From Roseburia hominis (GTDB lineage Bacteria; Bacillota; Clostridia; Lachnospirales; Lachnospiraceae), in the NCBI GenBank assembly GCA_021771815.1, contig JAETOE010000002.1, positions 1 through 64,000 on the forward strand: DNA of 64,000 nt, written 5' to 3'. This document shows, in pieces, positions 12,032 through 21,151 of this stretch. A program made the translations under genes and the position numbers. The notes under the pieces are model-generated. The model was not told where the DNA came from and ran no database searches. It was given only the letters and a program-made list of their open reading frames with translations. Position 1 is the stretch's first letter; every line of letters begins with the position of its first letter.

Positions 12032-12853
12032 TCATGAAATGCTGACTTTCCCCTTCACAATAAAGTTCTCTCCTCCCCGCGTTGATCCTGCAGATACTGT
12101 CTTCCCGCCAGACACCGTTTGTATACTGTCCGGCAGAACGACATTCCGTCTTGCCTTACGCTCTGCTTCCTCTTCCTGCCGGAGCTTTTCGATCTTCTCC
12201 TTGCGCTCTTCCTCACTGATCTGGTTCTTCTCAACCGCCTCTGCAATCTTCTTGATCTTTTGTCCCATCGTCAACGAGACGTTGTTGATCCGTTCCTGCA
12301 ATGCCCGCTTCTCTTCCTCGGTCTGCGCGGTCAGCATTCTTCCCTCAAGGTTTGTCTTGATCTTATGCATGTAGTTAATCTGGTCTTTGGTATTGGAAAT
12401 CGAGATAATCACTCCCGCTTCAGCATCATCAAGCCCCATCCTGCCGTCGTCTGCGGAAGCGCTCTGATTCTGCGCCGTGTTCGTGCCGGAGGATGCCTGC
12501 TGTACCACGGCGTTTTCTGTTCCCGCCGCCATCCTTTGCTCCCTTGCCGCTGATACTTCGCCGTCGTCCGACTTCTCGGTGTCCTTGACGTTTTCCTTCT
12601 GTTGCTTCTGTACCTGGTAACGTTTTAACTGACTGTCAAGGTTCTGAATCTGCTCCTTAATTTTCTTTTTTTCGCTGACTTTCTCCCGCTCGGAAAGCTT
12701 GCTGTCCGAGGTGACACTGTTCATCCGCTCCTTGAGATTCGTAATTTCCTTCTCGATGTTCTTTTCATAACTATCTCTGCCGTAACTATCCTTGTCACGA
12801 TACCTGTTCGCCGACATATCGTCGGAAACTTCTTTTACACGCATCATACTCAT
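12032..12853 (-). CDS. Coiled-coil protein, FlxA-like
   Basis: A 273-residue, highly charged protein. Residues about 28-88 (EKEITNLKERMNSVTSDSKLSEREKVSEKKKIKEQIQNL) form a coiled coil resembling FlxA-like proteins; a low-complexity Ser/Ala/Asp/Gln linker follows. A second helical part (EEEKRALQERINNV, EERKEKIEKLRQEEEAERKARRN) comes next and the end is glycine-rich (SGGKTVSAGSTRGGENF). No signal peptide or membrane helix. The start at 12853 is chosen because GGGAGGG lies about seven bases before it, while the first ATG touches the ribosome site. Function unknown. Confidence 0.75.
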   Translation of the reverse strand: MSMMRVKEVSDDMSANRYRDKDSYGRDSYEKNIEKEITNLKERMNSVTSDSKLSEREKVSEKKKIKEQIQNLDSQLKRYQVQKQQKENVKDTEKSDDGEVSAAREQRMAAGTENAVVQQASSGTNTAQNQSASADDGRMGLDDAEAGVIISISNTKDQINYMHKIKTNLEGRMLTAQTEEEKRALQERINNVSLTMGQKIKKIAEAVEKNQISEEERKEKIEKLRQEEEAERKARRNVVLPDSIQTVSGGKTVSAGSTRGGENFIVKGKVSIS

Positions 12854-12979
12854 GCTCATCCCTCCCTGGCTGTTTGCACTTCTGACCTATCTGCGGCTTA
12901 AGAACTCCCCTTGCTGCTACTTTGGTGCCTGAATGATCTTCACGGACTGCGCCGTCCATGCAACGTCCATTTTGTACCG

Positions 12980-13444
12980 TTATGCTTCCTTATTTACGGA
13001 ATCCTCCAGAATCTTCTCCATCTCTTTGCCGGCAGTCTCTCTCGCCTTCGCATCCTCCTCGCTCTCCGGCGAATGTGCCGCATTCGCTGACTGCGCTGTA
13101 TTCGCCGCACCATTCCTTGAGGTAAACTTATTCACGAAATCCGGTACCATATCGAGAATCTTTGTCACGCCGTCCTGATTTTTAATATTAACAAGCTTCG
13201 TCGTACCGTTCTGAATCACGAGCACGGCACTCGGCGTAATCTTACCGCCCATACCGCCTCCCGCATTATTCTTCTTATCCTGCAAAAACGCGCCTGCCCC
13301 CACGCCAAAAGATACATCCACGAGCGGAAGGATGATCGTGTCTCCAATATGGATCGCGTCCCCCACTACGGTCTTGGTCGTGATAAAGCTGTCCATTCCC
13401 TTAAATAAAGATTCTACTGTTGAATTAAAATTGTTTTCTGCCAT
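12980..13444 (-). CDS. gerW: GerW family sporulation protein (YtfJ-like)
   Basis: A 154-residue protein. NSTVESLFKGMDSFITTKTVVGDAIHIGDTIILPLVDVSFGVGAG matches the GerW/YtfJ family, and the glycine-rich GGGMGGKITPSAVLVI follows. In Bacillus the family is needed for spore germination or coat-related functions and is made in the forespore. The C-terminal 35 residues are a variable, charged extension. The start at 13444 is chosen because GGATGGAG precedes it; the earlier ATG touches AAAGG. The DUF2953 neighbour at 13477 is the usual partner (YtfI in Bacillus). Confidence 0.9.
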   Translation of the reverse strand: MAENNFNSTVESLFKGMDSFITTKTVVGDAIHIGDTIILPLVDVSFGVGAGAFLQDKKNNAGGGMGGKITPSAVLVIQNGTTKLVNIKNQDGVTKILDMVPDFVNKFTSRNGAANTAQSANAAHSPESEEDAKARETAGKEMEKILEDSVNKEA

Positions 13445-13476
13445 TGTTTTCTCCATCCTTTCTTATTGTGCATTTC

Positions 13477-14424
13477 TTATCTGTCTAACAACTGTTTCAG
13501 CCAATTTCTGAATTCCTTTTTGCGAATCAGCCGGATCACCGACCTTGCGAGATGTATTCCTCTCGCATAACCCTTGATTTCAAAATCACCCTTGACATAA
13601 GTCTTCTCCGACGCAAAATCAGGGGCTATCTGTATCTCATACCGATACAGAAACGGCAGCACACTCAAGGCTCCAAGTGCCTGTCCCGTCAGCGCGGGAT
13701 CGCCAAGTGAAAATGCAAGATCCGTCTTTATCTTTCGAAATTTAAAATGTAAAAGCAGGTATTTTACTTCCTCCCAGATGAGCGGAAGTACGATTTTATG
13801 ACTCTCATCCGAAAGAACCCCTTTGATGTCACTAAGCTTTTCTTTCATCCGGCGAATTGTTTGCTTTAATGCTTTAAACCTGGCGCGGATACCTTCAAAA
13901 AACCGTCCTATACGGGAAAATATACGGCTCATCCACGATTCCTGCGGTGGCTCTGCCGCTTTTGGCTTCCCTGCCGTCTGCACCGCTTCGGCGTTTTTTA
14001 GCTCCGTGCGCTGCGGCTCTTCTGTCTCCTGCGCCTTAGCGCTTTCCGACTCCGTGCGCTGCGGCGTTTCTTTCTCCTTCGCCTCGGTGCTCCCCGGCTC
14101 TGATTTCCCGTCCGAAACTACCTCCCCGTCCGGCTCGTCCCATCCTTCGTCCTCCGGGACCGGGGATGCCTTCCTGCCTTTCTTTCGGATTCCCAGGATT
14201 CGGAGAACGTTATTCGTCTCCCCCTCCTCGTACACACACTGAAAGCTCACCAGATGAAGCAGCCATGTGACGGCAATGCGGACCGTTATTTCCTCGTCCA
14301 CCTTACCGCCGATCCGATAACGCACCGGAACGAACAGTACCAGTGCAAGTACAAGCAAAAGCAATCCCAGCAAAAGAAGCAGGATGATTCCAATTATTTT
14401 TAATATCAGCAATATGACTGCCAT
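13477..14424 (-). CDS. DUF2953 membrane protein (YtfI-like) with repeat-rich linker
   Basis: A 315-residue protein. The N-terminus (residues 2-32) is one Leu-rich transmembrane helix; VRYRIGGKVDEEITVRIAVTWLLHLVSF follows as in DUF2953. Residues about 85-165 are a low-complexity Glu/Lys/Thr/Ala linker with a repeated PQRTE...AxxxE unit. The C-terminal LLHFKFRKIKTDLAFSLGDPALTGQALGALSVL is the conserved DUF2953 end. It precedes gerW with a 32-base gap, the usual sporulation pairing. It overlaps the 14406 gene by 19 bases. Confidence 0.85.
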   Translation of the reverse strand: MAVILLILKIIGIILLLLLGLLLLVLALVLFVPVRYRIGGKVDEEITVRIAVTWLLHLVSFQCVYEEGETNNVLRILGIRKKGRKASPVPEDEGWDEPDGEVVSDGKSEPGSTEAKEKETPQRTESESAKAQETEEPQRTELKNAEAVQTAGKPKAAEPPQESWMSRIFSRIGRFFEGIRARFKALKQTIRRMKEKLSDIKGVLSDESHKIVLPLIWEEVKYLLLHFKFRKIKTDLAFSLGDPALTGQALGALSVLPFLYRYEIQIAPDFASEKTYVKGDFEIKGYARGIHLARSVIRLIRKKEFRNWLKQLLDR

Positions 14425-14753
14425 GCATCCTCCCTGCGCTTCTTCCTCTCTGCCAGATAGCCCCGAATATCAAAGGTCCCTGTCGCGCGGTATACCTCAT
14501 CCACAATCGATGCGGCTACCTCCACCGCCTCGTCATAGCCTTTTGCAAGTCCGACAACATAAAGCTGCCGTTTGGGATAGCCGGAAAGCAGCAGTTCCTG
14601 CGCAGGAATGATATCCAAAAGATTGTTCTCATTCGACGCAAACGCAATCACGTAGATTCCGATTTGCCCTGCATTATGGCAGATTTTCCATTTTATTTTC
14701 TTTGTCTTATGTATGATACTTTCTCCTACATACAACTCGTCATACCATGTCAT
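14406..14753 (-). CDS. Conserved hypothetical protein
   Basis: A 115-residue soluble protein: YVGESIIHKTKKIKWKICHNAGQIGIYVIAFASNENNLLDIIPAQELLLSGYPKRQLYVVGLAKGYDEAVEVAASIVDEVYRATGTFDIRGYLAERKK. The pattern is alpha/beta. It is translationally overlapping with the DUF2953 gene and probably co-transcribed with gerW, so a sporulation-linked role is possible. I cannot name a family with certainty. Confidence 0.8.
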   Translation of the reverse strand: MTWYDELYVGESIIHKTKKIKWKICHNAGQIGIYVIAFASNENNLLDIIPAQELLLSGYPKRQLYVVGLAKGYDEAVEVAASIVDEVYRATGTFDIRGYLAERKKRREDAWQSYC

Positions 14754-14775
14754 GTGACTTCTCCGTGCTATCCTG

Positions 14776-15228
14776 CTAAAAGTATTTGTGATTTCCCCAC
14801 AAATTACTCTTCTTTAGCTCCAGATATTCATTATAAGCTTTCTCAAGGATCTGTCTCTCATTCGGAAACTTGAGCAGATGATACGCCTCGTGGTACTTAT
14901 AATATCCGGAATCCACAAAATACTCTTCCCGCTGTGGTTTACTGTAATAACTGTCTGCCATCATAAGATACCAGTGAACTTCCTTTTCCACCTTATCCTC
15001 CGGAATCGTGAAGGAATACTCACTCTTACCGACATATTTGATAATCGCAGCTCTTACGCCTGTCTCTTCCATGACCTCCCGCGCTGCCGTATCAGGGTAT
15101 TCCTCTCCCGCCTCGACTGTTCCCTTTGGCAGAACCCAGCCCTCATACTTATTCCTGTAATTCTTGTACAAAAGCAATATCTTACCGCGGAATATTACCA
15201 CACCACCACAGCTCGTTGCCTCTATCAT
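14776..15228 (-). CDS. Nudix hydrolase
   Basis: A 150-residue protein with a complete Nudix box, GTVEAGEEYPDTAAREVMEETGV (about residues 36-58), which fits Gx5Ex7REUxEExGU. The family hydrolyses nucleoside diphosphates linked to other groups, with magnesium bound by the box glutamates. The N-terminal SCGGVVIFRGKILLLYKN and the middle KEVHWYLM resemble Ap4A/diphosphoinositol-type Nudix enzymes, but substrate cannot be read from sequence. Start supported by AGGAGGTATTGCA. Confidence 0.9.
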   Translation of the reverse strand: MIEATSCGGVVIFRGKILLLYKNYRNKYEGWVLPKGTVEAGEEYPDTAAREVMEETGVRAAIIKYVGKSEYSFTIPEDKVEKEVHWYLMMADSYYSKPQREEYFVDSGYYKYHEAYHLLKFPNERQILEKAYNEYLELKKSNLWGNHKYF

Positions 15229-15335
15229 TGCAATACCTCCTGATGTGGTCGAATCGACGAAAACTCTCTTTTCCGTCTACTTAATCAATTTTAGTATAAT
15301 ACTTTTCGAGGCGGCGCGCAACCGCTGTGTGAGTT

Positions 15336-16883
15336 TTACTCTTCTTCTCTGTAATATTCGTCAAAAATTTCCCGCGCAATCGGTACCGCATAATCGCTTC
15401 CAATCCCGGAATCCTCCACGATGATTGCGACCGCAATGTCCGGTTTCCCCTCCTTGTGCGCATATCCGACGAACCAGGAATGCGTCGAATCCGAACTGGA
15501 GGAAAATTCTGCCGACCCGGTCTTCCCCGCCACCTCGTAGCTGTCATTTTTCAGCTTTGTCGCCGTACCTTCCTCCACAACGGCTCTCATATATTCCTGA
15601 AGGATTGCAGCGTCATTCTCTGACAGAAGCATACCGTATTCCTTAGGCTGGTACAGCCTTACAAGATTTCCTTCATTGTCGTTGACATGATCGATGACAT
15701 ACGGCGTCATCAGCACACCGTCATTGGCGATCGCCGATGTGACAAGCGCCATATGAAACGGCGTCACGAGCGTCTTTCCCTGTCCAATTGCCGTCTCCAT
15801 TACCGCGGAATCACTGTCGCCGGGCGCAAGCACATAGCTGCTCTTCGAATATTCAAAAGAAGTCGGAAGCTCCGTATTAAAAAGCATATCGTCACAGAGC
15901 GCCAAAAAACGTTCCAGATCCAACGTCAATCCGAGCGAAGCATACGAGGAATTGCAGGACTCCGCAAAGGAATCCTTAAGATTCTCCGCACCGTGCTTCT
16001 TATTTCCATGACAGTGTATCGTCTTTTTGCCGACCGTATATTCTCCCACACATTGAAAACTATAGTCCTCATAGCCCGGATTCTCATGAATATATTCCAG
16101 CGTCGTAAAGATTTTAAAGGTAGATCCCGGCGGATACAACCCCTGTGTCGCACGATTGACAAGGACCGAACTATTGTTATCGTCAGATATGAGTTCATCC
16201 CAATCCTGCGCAATCGTATTCGGGTCAAAATCCGGCTTGGAAACCATCGCCAGAATCTTCCCCGTCTCCGGCTCTATCACAACGACCGCACCGTCATAAC
16301 TGCCGAGCGCGTCAAACGCCCGAAGCTGCAGTTCATAATTTAACGTCGTCGTCACATTATCTCCCGGACTCTTCTCCCCCTGCAGGTCGCTCACAGCTTT
16401 CTCCATATAAAAGATATTTGACCGAAGCAGCGAGAAATTCGCAAGCGCCTCAATTCCCGTCCTCCCGTGTGTGGAATAACCTACCACGTGGGCGAAAATC
16501 CTTCCCGCCGGATATTTGCGCGTCTCATTTCCCGCCTCGTCCGTAAGCGTCTGGGCGAGCGTCACGCCGTCAGCCGAATAGATTTCTCCCCGGATAACAT
16601 TCTGCTCGAAAAGCTCCTGCCGCTTATTGTAAGGATTGTTGATGAACTGCTCGCTTTTCACCTGTTCAAAATAAGCAAAATACCCCATCAGGCATAAAAA
16701 CAATCCCAGAAAAGAATACGTGATGACCGCAAATTCCCGATTCTTTGATGTTTTCTTTTGTCCTGTCTGCCTTTTATGAAAAATCTTCAATTTCTTCATC
16801 AAACCCTGTTTTTCTCCGCTTTGCTGCTGCATGCTGCCGCCTTGTTCCTGCCTGCCGCTGTTTTGTTCCATCTCTTTTTTCAT
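15336..16883 (-). CDS. Penicillin-binding protein 2 / FtsI-like transpeptidase
   Basis: A 515-residue class B-like penicillin-binding protein. A basic cytoplasmic tail is followed by a transmembrane helix at about residues 47-67 (FAVITYSFLGLFLCLMGYFAYF) and a dimerisation domain. The transpeptidase domain has SxxK as STFK, SxN as SCN and KTG in AGKTGSAEF. It cross-links peptidoglycan with the SEDS protein encoded immediately upstream; the two overlap by 110 bases at the start of this gene. The cytoplasmic tail is Gln/Lys-rich and unusually long. Whether it acts in division, elongation or sporulation (SpoVD-like) is undecided. Confidence 0.93.
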   Translation of the reverse strand: MKKEMEQNSGRQEQGGSMQQQSGEKQGLMKKLKIFHKRQTGQKKTSKNREFAVITYSFLGLFLCLMGYFAYFEQVKSEQFINNPYNKRQELFEQNVIRGEIYSADGVTLAQTLTDEAGNETRKYPAGRIFAHVVGYSTHGRTGIEALANFSLLRSNIFYMEKAVSDLQGEKSPGDNVTTTLNYELQLRAFDALGSYDGAVVVIEPETGKILAMVSKPDFDPNTIAQDWDELISDDNNSSVLVNRATQGLYPPGSTFKIFTTLEYIHENPGYEDYSFQCVGEYTVGKKTIHCHGNKKHGAENLKDSFAESCNSSYASLGLTLDLERFLALCDDMLFNTELPTSFEYSKSSYVLAPGDSDSAVMETAIGQGKTLVTPFHMALVTSAIANDGVLMTPYVIDHVNDNEGNLVRLYQPKEYGMLLSENDAAILQEYMRAVVEEGTATKLKNDSYEVAGKTGSAEFSSSSDSTHSWFVGYAHKEGKPDIAVAIIVEDSGIGSDYAVPIAREIFDEYYREEE

Positions 16884-18195
16884 TCACATTCCCTTCATCC
16901 TGCCTTAATATGTATAATCCCTGCACGATGGCAAAGACGATCATCGTCGCAAGCAACGAACTGCCTCCATAGCTGACAAGCGGCAGCGTCACACCCGTAG
17001 ATGGTATGAACTTGACCGCGCCGCCCACTGTCAAAAACACCTGAAATCCGTACACAGTTCCAAGTCCCAGCGCAATCAGCTTATAGAACTGTTCCTTCAT
17101 CTGCATCGCCACGTTAAAGAACATCAGAAAACAGCTTACACAGACCATCAAAAGGCAGAGTGCAAAGATTCCGCCAAGTTCTTCCGCAATCGCCGAAAAT
17201 ATAAAATCCTGCTCAACGACCGGAATCTTTTCCGGCATTCCCTGATACAGTCCCATTCCGAACCAGCCGCCCGTACCGATGGCAAACAGGGACTGACTGA
17301 TCTGATAACCCTGATCCTCAATTACGGAAAGCGGGTCCTTCCAGGCAAGCACACGCACCCTCACGTGCGCAAAGAGATTGTACGCCACGACTGCGGCAAT
17401 ACAGCCCGCAAGGATTCCCCCCGCGAAGTAGAACAGCTTTCTTGTCGCCACATAAAGCATAACAAGATACGCGATAAAGAAAATCAACGCGCCGCCCAAA
17501 TCTCTTGAGCACACAAGAATCAATACATGTGCCGCCGCGAGTAAAGTCGTGATGCATACACGCTTAAAATCGGTCTTCTCGTAGAGCATACATGCTATAA
17601 AGAACACGAACAAAATCTTGATGAACTCACTCGGCTGGATGCCGATTCCAAACACCGCAATCGAAATCTTCGCCCCGCTGCTCGTTGCTCCGAGAACAAG
17701 CACCACCGCAAGCCCAAGAATGCCGATGACAGCGTAGAGCCATGGTACCCTGCGCAAAAACTTTACCTTCTGTATGAGAACCGGTATCACAAGCGTAAGC
17801 ACCATCGAACCGACCGCGATTGCAAACTGCTTATACGCCTTGTCGACAGAGAGTCTCGTGAGCATAATGAACCCCAGCATAAGCAGCATGCACATATTAT
17901 TGACTAAAAGACCTGACGACCTCGGATAAATCAGACGGTAACAGGAAATCGTAATCGCGGCGAACGCCACCTGAACGACATAGAACAGAATCATTTCGAT
18001 ATCATCCGTCACTGCGTAAATCGCAAGATAAGCGTCCAGATGAATCAGATACATCAGAAACATCTGCCGCTTGAAAATCCTCTGCCGCTTCTCATCACTC
18101 AGCTTTCCGCGGAACGACGAAAAGCACTCATACGCATAGAGTGCAAATAAAAATGTTATGAGATATTTCGATATTTCAACAATCAAGTCTGTCAT
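16774..18195 (-). CDS. FtsW/RodA/SpoVE SEDS-family peptidoglycan polymerase
   Basis: A 473-residue polytopic membrane protein with about ten helices. SEDS motifs are visible, including DLGGALIFFIAYLVMLY, IAEELGGIFAL and the end STGVTLPLVSYGGSSLLATMI. SEDS proteins polymerise glycan strands from lipid II together with a class B penicillin-binding protein, here its overlapping downstream partner. The last 50 residues are a charged cytoplasmic tail. It starts 4 bases after the U32 peptidase stop, so translation may be coupled. Confidence 0.93.
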   Translation of the reverse strand: MTDLIVEISKYLITFLFALYAYECFSSFRGKLSDEKRQRIFKRQMFLMYLIHLDAYLAIYAVTDDIEMILFYVVQVAFAAITISCYRLIYPRSSGLLVNNMCMLLMLGFIMLTRLSVDKAYKQFAIAVGSMVLTLVIPVLIQKVKFLRRVPWLYAVIGILGLAVVLVLGATSSGAKISIAVFGIGIQPSEFIKILFVFFIACMLYEKTDFKRVCITTLLAAAHVLILVCSRDLGGALIFFIAYLVMLYVATRKLFYFAGGILAGCIAAVVAYNLFAHVRVRVLAWKDPLSVIEDQGYQISQSLFAIGTGGWFGMGLYQGMPEKIPVVEQDFIFSAIAEELGGIFALCLLMVCVSCFLMFFNVAMQMKEQFYKLIALGLGTVYGFQVFLTVGGAVKFIPSTGVTLPLVSYGGSSLLATMIVFAIVQGLYILRQDEGNVNEKRDGTKQRQAGTRRQHAAAKRRKTGFDEEIEDFS

Positions 18196-18199
18196 ACGA

Positions 18200-20524
18200 T
18201 TACTCTACTCCTCGCTTGTAATGTCCGTTCGTATATTCCCGGGCAAATACCTCTTTTGCCTTTCTCCTGCCCAAAAGAAATGATTCCTCACAGGAAAAAA
18301 GCACCTCTTCCGCGGTCTTTTCATCCTCTATCGTAAATGCAACCCGCCATCCCGCCATCCCCATACGCCCAAAATCCGCACGACTGTCAAAGAGCATCAG
18401 CGGCGTTGTGTTATATATCGTATTATAACATGATGCGCAGTTATTTTTGACCGGAAAATATTTTCCATAACGGTCTTTTAAGTAAGTCACCGTCCGTTTT
18501 TTGTCACACGTCCCCGTGTTGGCGTGCACACACTGCGCTGAGGTCATAAGCGGCAGATATCCATAGATCACAATCTCGCTCCCGCGGTTGTCCCGTCCGA
18601 AAAGTTCCCCTCGATTCAGCTCTAGCGGCGCGGTATCACGCAGCGGCGCAAGCTCCCACAGAAGCTTCTTCGCCTCTTTATTCCATATGTAGAGACTGTG
18701 ATCCAAAATCATCGGAACGTCCTGCCCGAGTTGCTCTCTTGTAAATGCCGCCGCATCAAAGCTTTTTGCGACAACACCGTCTATCCCCGCCGCAAGCAGT
18801 TCACTCCCGTGCTCCCGGTAAAAATCCGCCGTCTGTCCGCGGAATACCGCCGGAAGAATATAATACGCCTTCTTTCCCGCTTTGTGCGCCGCCGTAACAT
18901 CCTCTGTCAGTTCCGCAAAAAACTGCTTTCCGTAACAGGAACTGTCATAATAGATATCGTCCACGAACGGCTTCCCAAGAATACAGTCCCGAAGCGCTCT
19001 GTTCTCCGTGGAGACTGCAAGATTGTTCCGTGGGCTGTCTTCTGCCGCTGTTCCCGCTTCCAAAACAACACGCTCTTTGGCACGAACCACAGTCTTCCCA
19101 CACACATCCGCTCTTGTAACATCCTCCGACACTACCTGCGCCGTTCTCCGATACCCCGCCAGCAAGGCTACTTCCAGTGCGTCAAGCGCCTCCCTGCGCA
19201 GCGCGTTGAGCGACTGCACCGGAAGGAATATCCCTTCGTCCATCTCTATCTCAAGCCTTTCAAAGGCAAACGGTGTATTTCCCGTCTTTTTCATGCAGGC
19301 TTCCACCTTCTCCCTTGACAGGGGCTGCTTTTGTGCTTCCTGCACTGTATCGCCCGCTTTTACGATCTGCGCTCCTCCATGGGACAATTCTATTGTAGCA
19401 GAAGAATCTTTCCTTAATCTTAAGATTCCATTGATTTTTTCTTTGATTTCATCCTCGGGTCTGACGCGGACATACCGCTCTTTTACTGCATCCCACAACA
19501 CGTCGTTTGATTTCGCAAGCCCGGGTTTTACAAATGTAATCATTTCTCTGCCGTTCCTGCGCAGATAATACCCGTCCGTAAAACCGCTGCGGTTTCCAAA
19601 ATCAAGCAGCTTCGCCCGATCCTCCTTCGACACGCGGTAGTCCGCCGCGGCAATGGCTCTCGCCTCGCTCTCGCTGCATGTGGCGCTTCTCGCTCCGCTT
19701 AACTTCTTAAGATAGCGGTCAATATAGCTGCGGTAGACGGACACTACGCCCGCCGCGTACTCCGCCTGCTTCATCCTCCCCTCGATTTTGAAGGAATATA
19801 CACCGTTCTCGGAGAGCTGTGGTATCATGTCGATCGTGCACAGATCCTTCGGGCTTAAGACAAACTCTCCCTGCACACCGCATTTCTTCCCTGCCGCGTC
19901 ATATACTTCGTAGGGCAGCCTGCAAGGCTGTGCGCACCTTCCGCGGTTCCCGCTCCTGCCGCCTAACATACTGCTTAGGAGGCACTGCCCGGAATAGCAG
20001 TAACACAACGCGCCGTGCACAAAGCTTTCCAACTCTACGCCCGTCTCCTCATGAATCCGCCGGATCTCGGAAAGCGACAGTTCCCGCGCCGTCACCACTC
20101 TGGATGCGCCGAGTGATTTCATATAAGCCGCACCCTCCGCACCCGTCACCGTCATCTGGGTGCTCGTGTGGATCTCCATATCGGGAAATTCCCGACGGAT
20201 CAATGACAGCGCTCCCATATCCTGAACGATGACCGCGTCCAGCCCATGCTCATAGTAGGGGCGCAGATAGTCGTACAGCCGTTTTTCCAGCTCTTCTTCC
20301 TTAAAGAGCGTATTCACGGTCAGATAGACCGATCTTCCATGGATATGCGCGTAATCGATTGCCGCGAGCAGTTCATTCTCCGTAAAATTGTCGGCATATG
20401 CCCGCGCGCCGAACTGGCTGCCGCCCAGATAGACCGCATCCGCTCCCGCACGCAGCACTGCGCAGAATGTCTCATAGGAACCGGCAGGCGCCAGCAATTC
20501 GATTTCCTTTCCCCGCTGTATCAT
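18200..20524 (-). CDS. U32 family peptidase, long form with DUF3656
   Basis: A 774-residue protein. ELLAPAGSYETFCAVLRAGADAVYLGGSQFGARAYADNFTE is the U32 N-terminus, and SFVHGALCYCYSGQCLLSSMLGGRSGNRGRCAQPCR carries the conserved cysteines. The middle holds a DUF3656-type region and the C-terminal third a second cysteine cluster (CVHANTGTCDKK, NNCASCYNTIYN). The family includes RlhA, which hydroxylates 23S rRNA, and collagenase-like proteins. The start at 20524 is chosen because GGAGG lies 11 bases upstream; the longer frame starts within the ribosome site. A terminator separates it from zapA. Confidence 0.9.
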   Translation of the reverse strand: MIQRGKEIELLAPAGSYETFCAVLRAGADAVYLGGSQFGARAYADNFTENELLAAIDYAHIHGRSVYLTVNTLFKEEELEKRLYDYLRPYYEHGLDAVIVQDMGALSLIRREFPDMEIHTSTQMTVTGAEGAAYMKSLGASRVVTARELSLSEIRRIHEETGVELESFVHGALCYCYSGQCLLSSMLGGRSGNRGRCAQPCRLPYEVYDAAGKKCGVQGEFVLSPKDLCTIDMIPQLSENGVYSFKIEGRMKQAEYAAGVVSVYRSYIDRYLKKLSGARSATCSESEARAIAAADYRVSKEDRAKLLDFGNRSGFTDGYYLRRNGREMITFVKPGLAKSNDVLWDAVKERYVRVRPEDEIKEKINGILRLRKDSSATIELSHGGAQIVKAGDTVQEAQKQPLSREKVEACMKKTGNTPFAFERLEIEMDEGIFLPVQSLNALRREALDALEVALLAGYRRTAQVVSEDVTRADVCGKTVVRAKERVVLEAGTAAEDSPRNNLAVSTENRALRDCILGKPFVDDIYYDSSCYGKQFFAELTEDVTAAHKAGKKAYYILPAVFRGQTADFYREHGSELLAAGIDGVVAKSFDAAAFTREQLGQDVPMILDHSLYIWNKEAKKLLWELAPLRDTAPLELNRGELFGRDNRGSEIVIYGYLPLMTSAQCVHANTGTCDKKRTVTYLKDRYGKYFPVKNNCASCYNTIYNTTPLMLFDSRADFGRMGMAGWRVAFTIEDEKTAEEVLFSCEESFLLGRRKAKEVFAREYTNGHYKRGVE

Positions 20525-20554
20525 ATTATACTTAACCTCCACACACCCTTACGC

Positions 20555-20590
20555 TAAAATAAGGGACGAAAGCAAACCTCTCCGTCCCCC
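20555..20590 (-). terminator. Terminator after zapA
   Basis: GGGACGGAG and TTCGTCCC arms followed by TTATTTTA on the minus strand. Confidence 0.65.
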
Positions 20591-20598
20591 AAAACTTC

Positions 20599-21054
20599 TT
20601 ACTCTTCCGTTTTCTTACTTTCCGTTTTCTTACCTTTCGTCACCTTTCCAAGCAACGCATCCTCAAGCGATGCCTCAAGCTTCGCTTTATTCAAAAGCAG
20701 CTCCTGATTCTTTGCTTCCAGCTCCTTAAGTTCCTTCTCGTCGCTCTCCGCTTTAATCTGGTTGGAAATCAGATCATGCTTTAAGTCGTAGATCTCCTTG
20801 TCCTTCTGCTCGATCTCCTGTTCCAGCTTCTCCACCTGCGTCCTTGCCTTGAAATAATCATCTGCAATATTAAGCTGTATCAAAGTCGCCTTCATATCGC
20901 CGGAAAGCCTGCGCAGTTCTTCCATATTGTTGAACTCGTTGATCTTGTTATTGATATAAGTGGCAACTCTCTGCAGATACTCTTCGCCCTCGTAACCGCT
21001 CAGTGTATATACCTTTCCACCGATAATCACTTCGGCGCTCGTCTTCTCTGCCAT
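20599..21054 (-). CDS. zapA: Cell division protein ZapA
   Basis: A 151-residue protein. The N-terminal VIIGGKVYTLSGYEGEEYLQRVATYINNKINEF is the ZapA domain, followed by a long coiled coil (VEKLEQEIEQKDKEIYDLKHDL) and a Lys/Glu-rich tail. ZapA binds FtsZ and stabilises the division ring. The coiled coil is extended compared with short ZapA proteins, as is usual in Clostridia. The start is supported by GGAGGAAGAAGCT. Confidence 0.92.
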   Translation of the reverse strand: MAEKTSAEVIIGGKVYTLSGYEGEEYLQRVATYINNKINEFNNMEELRRLSGDMKATLIQLNIADDYFKARTQVEKLEQEIEQKDKEIYDLKHDLISNQIKAESDEKELKELEAKNQELLLNKAKLEASLEDALLGKVTKGKKTESKKTEE

Positions 21055-21151
21055 AGCTTCTTCCTCCTGCTCTGGTACATCCCGTTCACAATATATAGTA
21101 TATTATAATGTCATATTTCCACAAAAGCAACTACTTCTTGAAATAGTTGCA

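Noticed and set aside
11734-12374. Plus-strand frames at 11734-12045 and 12000-12374
   Set aside because: They cover the terminator hairpin and the antisense of the coiled-coil gene, with no plausible starts.
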